Below the pieces are notes generated by a model. That model was not told the origin of the DNA. It did no database searches and was given only the letters and a program-made list of their open reading frames with translations. From Allomyces macrogynus ATCC 38327 (Eukaryota > Blastocladiomycota > Blastocladiomycetes > Blastocladiales > Blastocladiaceae), in NCBI GenBank assembly GCA_000151295.1, contig GG745328.1:2640994-2704993 (forward strand): a stretch of DNA of 64,000 nt, given 5' to 3'. Shown here in pieces: positions 41,445-51,062 of the stretch (position 1 is the stretch's first letter; every line of letters begins with the position of its first letter). The translations under genes were made by a program, and so were the position numbers.

Positions 41445-43999
41445 TTAGCACAGACTGGCCGGGTGGGCAACGACAGCCGAGTGGATATCGACCGACTGAG
41501 CCTGGCCCTGAGCCTGGAAGGCCGAGACATCGACCGAGCCGTGGCCGTGCGCCGACGCGTCGAGCGACTGCGTCTGGAACTGCGCCTGCGACGCGAACAC
41601 ATCGGCGTTGCCATGGCCCGAGACCGAGACATCCTGCGACTGGAACTGAGCCTGCTGCGCGAACACGTCAGCGTGGCCGTGGCCCGAGGCCGAGGCCGAG
41701 ATTTCCTGGCCCTGGAACTGCGCCTGCTGCGCGAACACATCAGCGCCATGGCCGTGAGCCGAGACGGAGACGTCCTGGCCCTGGAACTGAGCCTGCTGGG
41801 CGAACACATCAGCGTGGCCGTTGCCCGACGCGTTGATCGTCTGGTACTGGCCCTGAGCCTGCTGAGCGAACACATCAGCGTTCGCGTGGCCGTGCGCCGA
41901 CGCCGAGACGTCCTGGTACTGCCACTGGCCCTGGTTGGCGTTCACCGACGCGCCGTGGTGGCCGTCAATGTTCAGCTGCTGGAACTGCGACTGGAACTGC
42001 GACAGGTCGATCGACGAGTTGCCGTGAGCGTGACCGGCCGACACATCAATGTTCTGCGCCTGCCACTGGCCCTGCGAGGCGTTGACGGAGCCGTGGCCCG
42101 AAACGTCAATGTTCTGCGACTGGTACTGCGACTGCGTGGCCGAAACGGAGCCGTGGCCCGAAACCGACGTCGACTGCGTCTGTGCTTGCGCCTGCGAAAC
42201 GTTCACCGAGGTCGAGGTGCAGGCGTGCACATCAATCGGCGCGCAGTGCGGCGCGGGGGCCGGGGCCGGCACAACGGGCACGCACGGGTCCTGGACCGGC
42301 GCGGGAGTGCACGGAGCCGGAACTGGGGCCGGGGCGGGAGCGGGAACGGCGGGGATCACGCACCCCGGGTCAGCGGTGTGGACGGGCGCCGCGGGCGTCG
42401 CATGCGTCGAGACGCCGCCGTGCCACATGCCGTCGTCGAAACCAGTGTTACCACCCTCTATCAAAATCATCAGGACGTTAGTTGACAGGTGCCGCGATCA
42501 CAAACATGTTGAACTGGGGGTACGGACCGTATTTGCCGCTCCACCACATTCCGTCGTCGTACTTCGCGGGCGCAGCGGGGTGCGCGATGGGGGCGGCCGG
42601 GGTGGCAGCGGGAGCGCACGGCGCGGCGGGCGTGACGACCGGAGCCGGGCAGGCGGGTGCCGGGACGACGATTGGCGTGCAGTGCTCGGCCGGAACGACG
42701 ACGGGAGTGCAGTGCTCGGCGGGGACGACGACCGGGGCACAGTGCGGGTCGGCGGTAACCGTGACGGTCTGGTGCTGCGTCTGCGCCTGCGTGGCGTGAG
42801 CGGACGACGAACCGGAGACCGAGACGGTCTGCGCCTGGCCCTGGACCTGCGTAGCGTTCACGGAAGCGCCGTGGACGTCAATCGACTGCTGCTGGCCCTG
42901 GATCTGCGTCGCCGAGACGTTGGTCGCGCCGTGGCCGTGCGCCGAAGCCTCGACCGACTGGTACTGGGCCTGGCCCTGCGAGACGTGGACGTTGGCGCTG
43001 CCGTGCGCCGAGGCAGAGGCCTCCTGGTACTGAGCTTGGCCTTGCGAGACGTGGACGTTGGCGCTGCCGTGCGCCGAGGCAGAGGCCTCCTGGTACTGAG
43101 CTTGGCCTTGCGAGACGTGGACGTTGGCGCTGCCGTGCGCCGAGGCAGAGGCCTCCTGGTACTGAGCTTGGCCTTGCGCGACGTGCACATCGGCGCCACC
43201 GTGGCAGCCGGCGCCCGACGACGCGTTGATCTCCTGGTACTGGCCCTGCACCTGCGTAGCCGAAACCGACGACGCGCCGTGGTGACCAGCGGCCGAAGCC
43301 TCAACAGTCTGGCCCTGGATCTGGCCCTGCGAAGCCGTCACGTTGGTGGCACCGTGGCCCGACGCCGACGCGTTGATCTCCTGGTACTGGCCTTGCACTT
43401 GCGTAGCCGACGCGTTGGCGCCATGACCGGCCGTAGCGGAGACCTCCTGCGCCTGAAGCTGGCCCTGCGAGGCCGTCACGTTGGTCGCGCCATGGTGACC
43501 GGCCGTCGAAGCCGAGACCTCCTGGTACTGGCCCTGGACCTGAGCAGCGTTCGCCGACGACGCGCCGTGGCCGGCAGTCGACGCCGAGACCTCCTGCGCC
43601 TGGCCCTGGGCCTGCGTGGCCGAAACCGACGTCGAACCGTGACCCGAAGCGGACGCGTTCACCTCCTGGTACTGGCCTTGGAGCTGAGCAGCGTTCGCCG
43701 ACGAGGCACCGTGGCCGGCAGTCGAAGCAGAGACCTCCTGCGCCTGCAGCTGACCTTGGGTGGCCGACACGGTCGTGGCGCCGTGGCCCGACGACGAGGC
43801 GTTGACGGTCTGGATCTGGCCCTGGAGCTGGGCAGCGTCGGCCTAGAGAAAACAAAAATACGACGCGATCAGGTCAGATTTCGGGTGGAGAAGGTGGAGA
43901 GCAGTGTTCTCGAGCGTGGAGCAAGCGTACCGAGGTCGTGGCCGGGGCGCACGGGGCGGGGGTGGCCGGAGCCGAAGCGGGAACCGAGGTCGACGTCAT
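41445..43999 (-). CDS. Gln-rich tandem-repeat protein B, paralogue of A
   Basis: Exons complement(41445..42457, 42529..43842, 43931..43999) give 798 residues when the exon 2 boundary is taken at the G of GKY(G), i.e. 42528. Exon 1 encodes MTSTSVPASAPATPAPCAPA plus three residues. Exon 2 is built of QGQYQEVNASASGHG, AQGQAQEVSASTAGHG and QGQAQYQEASASAHG units. A Pro/Ala/His/Cys region (HCTPVVVPAE repeats) and the module KYDDGMWWSGKY close it. Exon 3 starts EGGNTGFDDGMWHGG, then Q-rich repeats with FQSQFQQLNIDGHHGAS, shared with gene A (FQSQFQQLNLGDHGAS), and DVFAQQAQFQGQ. The shared modules, intron position and phase, and promoter type establish paralogy. No signal peptide, membrane segment or known domain is seen. 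An intracellular self-associating protein is possible, but that is inference. Confidence 0.82.
42458..42527 (-). other. gene B intron 2, homologous to gene A introns 2-4
   Basis: 70-nt phase-1 intron at the same GKY/EGG junction, donor GTCCGT, acceptor GATAG. Read-through gives PYPQFNMFVIAAPVN followed by TAA. The stop region overlaps a CTAAC branch-point-like motif. Confidence 0.75.
42978..43178 (-). repeat. 66-bp in-frame tandem repeats in gene B
   Basis: Three essentially identical 66-bp units (a shared segment starts at 43021, 43087 and 43153) encode QGQAQYQEASASAHGSANVH-type 22-residue repeats. Near-identity suggests recent expansion. Confidence 0.88.
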
Positions 44000-46740
44000 G
44001 GTGAAGAGTGGGTGGGTCGTGGTAATGAAAAAGCTCGAAAGCCTGCCGGTTCTTGTCGGAGGGGGAGCGGCCGATTTATATAGCGCGCGCTAGACCTCGT
44101 CCGTCGAGCACAATGCCGGGCATTTCGTCGTTGGCCGTGATCACAACGGGGTCGGGCGAGACGGTCGAAGACGGTCAGGATCAGCAAGGATCAGTGTAGC
44201 GCAGGGCGCACTCTGAGCGCGCCAAAGTCGCGCCGAGCGGTGAAGGCTGGCAGTGGCTTGCAGCGGTTTGTCGCTTGCCCGCACTCCGCAGCCGGAACGG
44301 AGATGCACTGCTTCCGAGCTTTGCACAGACCTTCACTGTGTCACAAGAAACCTTGTGGGTGAGGCCCGTGTGGCGCCGAGTTACCGCGCACGCGAAGCGA
44401 CCCAGCCGCCAACAGAGGCAAACGGTGTGGGACAAAGGGGGACACGAAACAACTCGAGGACGAGTCCCAACGGCGCCGCGAGTGAGCAATGCTGCGATGG
44501 CATTCAACCGCACAATGGGGGCGCGCGGGAGCGCGCGGCCAGCTTGCGGTGCGCGCACCGCGGCGGCTGGATGATCATCATCGTGCCGGAGGCAGTCGTG
44601 ACAAAAGTCATGAAAACTTTGCCCACAAGCATCATCGTTGGGGAACTCCAACGAAGACCGTGCTGCGGTTGCCATGGTTTGACTTCATCTCCACAGCCCC
44701 AAGGTTGCATTCGCTGCGCCTGCAGCTGGCCCTGTCTGGGTCATGGCAGATCATCGTCGCCGTCGTCGTGCGCAAGCGCGCGCGCCACGATGCTACTACC
44801 CGGCCCTGCTCTCCCCGCCATTCAATCGGGCACACAGAGTGGGACCCTGTGGCTCGCCACCGGCACCCTCGCGCTGCGCACGAGCACGCGCGTGTTAGGT
44901 CGCTTGCGCCCCAGGCCCATATTTGATCGCGTTGGTGAAGACGATCCACGACGGGGGCCGCGTTGCTACTCGCGACGGCCGTGACGCGCCTTCTCCACCG
45001 TGTCGCGTTGAGGTGAACGGTGGCGGTGGTGAACTCTCAACGCTCGACTTTGCCGCCACCGTCCACATGGACGCGCTGAAGCCAAAGCCAAGATTTGGTC
45101 GGACAGCGGCCTGCAGCATGCAACACGGCGTGCACCGTTCTTCAATGCAAGGTGACCGTGCACACCGCTGCGGTGTGCATCGTGCCGAGTGTGCAGTGTT
45201 GCCCCAAAAAGAACAGGTTGCGGTGAGCTTGGATGCGAATTGTGGGTGTATGTCGGTGCGAGACGCGACTTGCACCATCGCTGGTGAGCAGTTTGCCGTA
45301 CAGACGATTTCGCGGCCGACTGCAGCAAGTTATTGAGCGCGCGGGCAGGTAACGTAGAAACTAGGGTAAGCAGCCGGTGGTCGGCAGCCACGCGATGTCG
45401 TGAACTCGTCACAAATCATTCCGCACGACAGGTGCAAACAGCTGTTTGCAGGCGGAATGATTCAATAGCTCATACGCATGCAGGACGCCGACGCGTTGTG
45501 ATCAGTTTTCTGGCCATGATCTCGGCTGCATTACCAGCATACCGCAATCTCCGTGCCGCGCGCATCCTCTGTCGCAGGTGCTAGTGTCGACGCACGGACA
45601 GAGCAGCGTTTGTCGATCGGGTGATAGGGAACAGAAATGGTCCAACAGATCCCACCATGTTCGTGGCATGGACACGATGCGCGCGTGCCAGCATCTCAAC
45701 GACCCATGCTCTGGCGCCCTAGCAAGGGGTTTCATGCTGACACCGCCGTACACACCGAGGGCATCATGTGGCTTTTGGGCAGGAGCTGTCGTTGCTGTAG
45801 CTGTTGGCCCTGGGGCTGGTCTCGCCATCAAATCGGCTGCCAACGTGTTGAGCGACGAGAATGGCGTGCAAGTCGCGCTTCAATGTGAGCGTGGTCGTGC
45901 AGGATGCTGGAGCTGGCACGGAGTGGACATGTGCTTGGGGTTGATGCGAGAGCCCGCATCATTCACTGATCAGTGAATGATCCGTGATTGGTTCAGTTGT
46001 CAGCGCGTGTTTTTGGGGATCGACCCACACGATGGAGACAAGGGGGAAATGGAAAGCGCACAAGTCTCATGGCGCGCGTCGCGGCCATCGACCGCGGCGG
46101 TCACGCCATTTTGATCTCAGCACCAGCGTTGTGGCCGGAAGGTGTGGAACGACGCGTCCATCGACTGGTCCCTGTGGGTTCGCCCGAGCTCCACCAACTT
46201 CAATCAATCGCGTCAGTGTGAGTGAACCGCACTTGCTCTGGATCTGCGCGTCGAGTCCTCCATATATGATGCTATATAAATTTGTTGATGTTCCGCAAGA
46301 TCACTCGAGAACTAGACAGTCCAACTTGCCTTCCAGTGATGACCTTCCTCCCTGAGGAGACCGAAGCGGAGGTCGCAGAATGTGCATCAGCGAACATGCC
46401 ACTGGACAGCTCGCAACGACGGCGTGGCCCACGTGTCGAACATCGACGTAAGTGCAGCGCCAGCAAGGATAGTTGGAAAAACATCAAGCACAACCATCAA
46501 ACCTCCCTCCTTTTGACGGCTGATCAAAGAATGAACACGACCGCGAGCCCACGAGATAAATCAAGCGAGCACGATGCATTGAGAGAACTTTCCGATGCGC
46601 ACACTACTCGCGCGCGGAGAGTGGGACCAGGTTCATGCTGTCGGCCCATGACACTCCAAAGATGAAAAGAACGGAGAACAAGCAAACACAAAAAAGAGAG
46701 ATAAATCCAACCGAAACGCCAATATTCACGAGCCACCGCG
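44000..46740. other. promoter of gene B plus gene-poor spacer
   Basis: The first ~100 bp hold the leader and TATA box of gene B. The remaining ~2.6 kb have only short, inconsistent frames. No family motif, RNA gene or mobile element was recognised. Confidence 0.55.
44075..44082 (-). promoter_or_regulatory. TATA box of Gln-rich gene B
   Basis: TATATAAA on the minus strand, 76 bp upstream of the ATG at 43999; the same arrangement as gene A. Confidence 0.78.
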
Positions 46741-49700
46741 TCACACGTTCCCCCACCGCGTGCCCGGCGCGCGCCGACGCTCGAGGAAGACACGTCCGTT
46801 GCGTCCGACACGCTTGCGCATGATCCACGTCGCGACGGGCGTGCCCTTGGCCGCACCGTCGACGTCCATGGCCTCGTCGGTACCGTCCCGATCCTCCTCG
46901 TCGGCCTCGTCATCATCGCCGTCGAGAATCATCCGGTCCTTGCCAAGCCAGTCGACAAACAGCTGGCCCGACGGCCCAACGCCAATCCCGGGCGGCAGAG
47001 CCGGCGGCGACTTGTCGGACGGCTTGGTCATAGTCGGCGACGGCCCCACGGTGGGCACCGCGGTCATGAACGCAGCGGGCGGGACCACGGGCTTGTCCGC
47101 GAGCGGGTCCTCACCGAGCACCGACGCAGGCGACAATGGAGGCGCCGGGGAAGCCGGCCGCGCAGCCTCGATCATGCTCGGGTGCATGAGCAGCGGAGGG
47201 TCCGCGGGCGGGTCGACGGCGCCATTCGACAGCGGCGATGACGACGGCGAGGGAGGGCCGCGCGTCACGAGCGTCTTGGACGGGGTCGGTGACGTCGGGG
47301 TGGTGGTGGCGGCCGTTGACGGCGGCGATGAAGACTCGGCGAGTGACCTGGCGGTGGCTGAATCGATCGCGGCGGGCTCGGGCGTCGGCAGCGGGAGGGC
47401 GACGGTGCTTTGCCCAGTGAGCGTCGGGTGAGAAAGGACCGCGGGGCCGTGCACGAGGGGATGGCGCAGAACGGGGGCGACAGGGGTGGGAGGTGATGTG
47501 GGCTGCGACGCGGATTCGGCAGGCTTGAGCTTGCCTGCCAAGGATCGCGCTTCGGCGAGTGCTGCCGATCGTGCTGCGTACGGGTACAGCCACGCGTGCT
47601 GCTGGCCTGGCGCGAGTCTCGCGTAGGCTGGCAGTGACGGCCAGGCACCGGGCGAGTACACGGCTGAGGCCGACGGCGAGATGGCGGGCGCGTTGGCCGC
47701 GGGCACAGCAGGTGGGTACGCGTAGGGGCTCGGGTACCCGCGCACGAGCAGCTGCGCGGCATATGCGCGCCACGCGAGCGGGTAGGCGATCGACGGTGGC
47801 AAGAACGGTGGGACCGGCGGCATCGGCGCGGCGGGACCCGCGACCAGTGACGCGACCGACGACGACGTTGAAAGAGGAGCCGGAGTCCTGGTCGCGGTCG
47901 GCGTGGCCGACGCGGATGGTGTCGCTGTCGGCGTGCTCGTCGCCGCAGCCACACGCTGCTGCCGCGCCATAAACTGCCCCGCGGCAGTCGACCCGGACCG
48001 ACTCGTCACGCCCGGTGGGGGCACATACGTCGCCGCTGGTGTCGTCACGGCACCCACGACCGGCGCCGGCATTCCGACGAGAATGTGCTTCGGGAACAGC
48101 GACACGTCTTCGAAATGCTCCTCGGCGGCCTTGCGCCGACGGAACTCGTCGTCGACGCGCCGGTTGAGCAATTCCGTCATGGACGGCATGTCGTCCACTG
48201 CGGCACCGCGGCCGGCGGGAAGAACCAGCGGCTGCCCGCGCACGGTCCCGGCCGAGGCTGTAGCACGTGCGGCGGGCTGCGCTGCGCGGGGAGCCCGTGT
48301 GGGGGCCTCGAGCGGGGTCATCGAGGACGCGCGGCTTTTGACAGTTGCCGGACCGGCATTTGGGGTAGCCAGCGCAGCGGGCGCGTGCGCGGCGGCGGTC
48401 AGAGCCGCCGCTTGTAACGCCTGCGCTTGCGCAATCGCCTTGGCGCGGGCCACAGCCGCGGCGGTCGCGCGCGACGGCGGCACGTAATCCGGCCGCTCAA
48501 ACTCCTTTTCGTCGTTAACGCCGAGCTTGCGCTTGACCGCACGCAGCTGGACACGCGCCTCAAACACACTTCTGTCGCGCACGAGCACTTGTGTCCGCGC
48601 CGACTCGCGCGCGTGCACGAGCGCAAGCAGTGCACGTGCCATGGCGAGCTCGCCGCGCAGCTTGCGCAGGTGGGTCCCGGCCTGCGCGTCGGACCGCCGC
48701 GTCTTGCGCATCACCTTGGTCTCGCGCTTGCGGAAACAGACGTACGGGTCGGTTTCGTTGCGCGGGTTCGGGTCCTCGATGCGCACGATGGGCGCGAGCG
48801 GGCGGTTGCGCCGCGTGCGCCGCCGGTGAGACCACCACGGGTAGATGTGCGGCAGCCACCACGCAACATGCGCGGCCAAGGGGGTCACGGGTGAGGGCAG
48901 CGGGAGGGTGATGTGGCTAAGTGCCGATGCGGCCGCGGCCGAACCGGCTGCGCGTGCTTCCGACAGTGCCGTTGCATTGAAGGGCGTCTCGACGGGCTCG
49001 ACGGGGACGATCGCATCGCGCGCGGCCGTCGGGAGCGCCGACAGCGACGTCATACTCAAGAACGAAGCTGATGTTGGCGACGACGGCGTCCCTGCAAGAT
49101 CAGGCCGGTCTTGGACCGCGGCCAGGGCCTCGGTGATGGTGATCAAATCGGCTTGCTCGAGCTCCTGCTCGAACCCAGGCGTCGTGAGCATCCAGCCGGT
49201 GCGGTCGTTCATGAGCGCCTCGAGCACGTGCATGCATCGCTCAAACAGGTCGTCAGTAAGCGCCGGTCTCGGTGGTGCAGGTGCATCGGCCGTTGCGGCC
49301 GCAGCAGCAGCCGCGGCTTTGGCAGCCTTTTGCGGACTGGCCGGACTCTTGGTACGGGCGCGCTTCTTGGCTGGCGGTGATACGACCGACGCTGCTGCGT
49401 TCGCTGCAGGCGCCAACGCGGTCGCAATCGCCGTGTCGAGCACGGCCGACTTGCCCGCGACAAACCCGTCGCGGAACGCATGCAACCAGGCAGCGTCCTC
49501 GTCGTCGACATTGTAGGAGCACCCGATCGCGTCCTCGACCTGAGTCGAGTACCGAATCAGCGATCGCGGTAAGCACGGCGGGTAGGCGTCCGAGGACGAT
49601 GGCGGCGAGTCCTTGGCAGCGAGCGTAGCAACACCCGTCGTCGGCACCGTGCGCCTCGGGTGCAGCCGCAGGTACTCTTCCTCGGGAATCGTCTGGTTCG

Positions 49701-50013
49701 CGTCGGGCGTCGGAATGTAGACGCCGGACGCGCCAGTGGTGGCAAACGACGAGATGGCGGCTTGCAGATGCAATTCCTGGATGGGGTTGAAGAAGGAGGT
49801 GAGTTGGGAAGTGATCAAGTGCGTGATGGGCCCGGCAAGCATATTCGTGCGCACCTTCTCCTCTTCCTTTTCCACACCGGTCGCGACCTCGGTCAGCGTG
49901 CGAGTCAGCGTCGTCGCATCATTGAGGTCCTTGAGCTGCGACGCGCGGAGCACGGGCAGGGCGCGGCGCGCGTCGAGCTTGCGCGTCCGGAACTTGGTAC
50001 TTTCGCGTGCCAT
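46741..50013 (-). CDS. EPL1: Enhancer of polycomb-like protein, NuA4 subunit
   Basis: Single exon of 1090 residues. The N-terminal EPcA region starts MARESTKFRTRKLDARRALP, continues with PTPDANQTIPEEEYLRLHP and RYSTQVEDAIGCSYNVDDED, and contains the conserved LTDDLFERCMHVLE. Around residue 420 comes the diagnostic block NPRNETDPYVCFRKRETKVM, then RKTRRSDAQAGTHLRKLR and a charged helix. Epl1 scaffolds the piccolo module of the NuA4 histone acetyltransferase (with Esa1 and Yng2), so it acts on nucleosomes in the nucleus. The C-terminal half is Ala/Pro/Ser/Thr low complexity, ending in a basic RKRVGRNGRVFLERRRAPG. Longer than yeast Epl1 (832) because of these inserts. A CGCGT microsatellite sits 25-54 bp upstream of the ATG. 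Confidence 0.93.
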   Translation of the reverse strand: MARESTKFRTRKLDARRALPVLRASQLKDLNDATTLTRTLTEVATGVEKEEEKVRTNMLAGPITHLITSQLTSFFNPIQELHLQAAISSFATTGASGVYIPTPDANQTIPEEEYLRLHPRRTVPTTGVATLAAKDSPPSSSDAYPPCLPRSLIRYSTQVEDAIGCSYNVDDEDAAWLHAFRDGFVAGKSAVLDTAIATALAPAANAAASVVSPPAKKRARTKSPASPQKAAKAAAAAAAATADAPAPPRPALTDDLFERCMHVLEALMNDRTGWMLTTPGFEQELEQADLITITEALAAVQDRPDLAGTPSSPTSASFLSMTSLSALPTAARDAIVPVEPVETPFNATALSEARAAGSAAAASALSHITLPLPSPVTPLAAHVAWWLPHIYPWWSHRRRTRRNRPLAPIVRIEDPNPRNETDPYVCFRKRETKVMRKTRRSDAQAGTHLRKLRGELAMARALLALVHARESARTQVLVRDRSVFEARVQLRAVKRKLGVNDEKEFERPDYVPPSRATAAAVARAKAIAQAQALQAAALTAAAHAPAALATPNAGPATVKSRASSMTPLEAPTRAPRAAQPAARATASAGTVRGQPLVLPAGRGAAVDDMPSMTELLNRRVDDEFRRRKAAEEHFEDVSLFPKHILVGMPAPVVGAVTTPAATYVPPPGVTSRSGSTAAGQFMARQQRVAAATSTPTATPSASATPTATRTPAPLSTSSSVASLVAGPAAPMPPVPPFLPPSIAYPLAWRAYAAQLLVRGYPSPYAYPPAVPAANAPAISPSASAVYSPGAWPSLPAYARLAPGQQHAWLYPYAARSAALAEARSLAGKLKPAESASQPTSPPTPVAPVLRHPLVHGPAVLSHPTLTGQSTVALPLPTPEPAAIDSATARSLAESSSPPSTAATTTPTSPTPSKTLVTRGPPSPSSSPLSNGAVDPPADPPLLMHPSMIEAARPASPAPPLSPASVLGEDPLADKPVVPPAAFMTAVPTVGPSPTMTKPSDKSPPALPPGIGVGPSGQLFVDWLGKDRMILDGDDDEADEEDRDGTDEAMDVDGAAKGTPVATWIMRKRVGRNGRVFLERRRAPGTRWGNV

Positions 50014-51062
50014 TTCAAGGGGGAGCGGGGCCGAGCCGCGTCGCGTCGCGTCGCGTCACGTCGCGTAGGAACGAGCCGCAAAGACGAGGGACACGGGCAG
50101 GTCGTAGGGTGAGGGGGTCGTCACAGTGACCGGGTGTGTCTGACCATGGTTCAAATTGTGGTCGTGCGTGCCGCCGGCGGTGGTGCGAGCAGGATAGGAA
50201 CCGCAACCATGGTCGTGGCGGGGAGGAAGTGCAGAACGGCGAGCGATGGGGTGGAGCGCGTTGCAGATCATGGTTGACGGCGAGGGCGAATGGCAATGAA
50301 CGCGTCGAGCAGGTGGTGCATGCAGCGCGACGACAGAATGGTGGTCAACAAAATCGTGATAAACGAGAAATCAGGCGCGGGAGACACACGGATCAGTGAT
50401 TGGCCTGGCACGGTGCGGCGAATGGCGAGTTCCCAACATTGGCCAAGTGGCGTTTCCGGCGGCGAAAAAAACCAACACGAAAAAGCATGACAAGAACGCA
50501 CCCGAAACACAGAGCCAAGCGGGATCGAAAACCGCACGAAGGCAGTCGCTGGGCCGCCGTCGTCAGCGCCGTCGACGTCGTCGGTGTCGCTTGGGTAGCG
50601 TTGAGGGCGCGGCGGCGCTAGGCGGGCAAGGCAGCTGGCAGCGAGCGCGAGCGCGAGCAGGGGTCCAACTTGGGCAGAGCGGGTTCGCGCGGTGGGAGTG
50701 GGCCGACGTCGACGTCGGGGGCGATGCGGCGGGGGGTGTGTGAATGGACGACTGGATCGGTCTCGCCGAAAGGACCTCCTTTTCCTCATGGGCCAACAAA
50801 CCCACACGGAAGCGGGCCTGCGCTCACACAGTTTGCGCTTCTTGGCGAGGTTTTGCAACGCATTTTTGGGCTCATGAATCACGTGTTTGAGGGTATGAGG
50901 CGTTTTGATGCTTTTTGACAAAGCGCTTTTTGTGTGGGTTTTTGCCCCACTTTGCCAGCCCATCCACCCAACCACTCACAACCACCGGAAAAACGACAAA
51001 AATGAACACAACCCGCAAAAAAAAGACACCCAAGATGTTCGCGCCGCTCGCCAACGGCACGC
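50014..51062. other. EPL1 5' region and spacer
   Basis: Contains the CGCGT pentanucleotide array (about 50038-50067) directly upstream of EPL1. The rest is spacer down to the THOC1 stop with no recognised gene. Confidence 0.55.

Noticed and set aside
42049..44004. Long open frames antisense to gene B
   Set aside because: Same composition effect in opposite orientation; the minus-strand gene has a TATA box, introns and homology to gene A.
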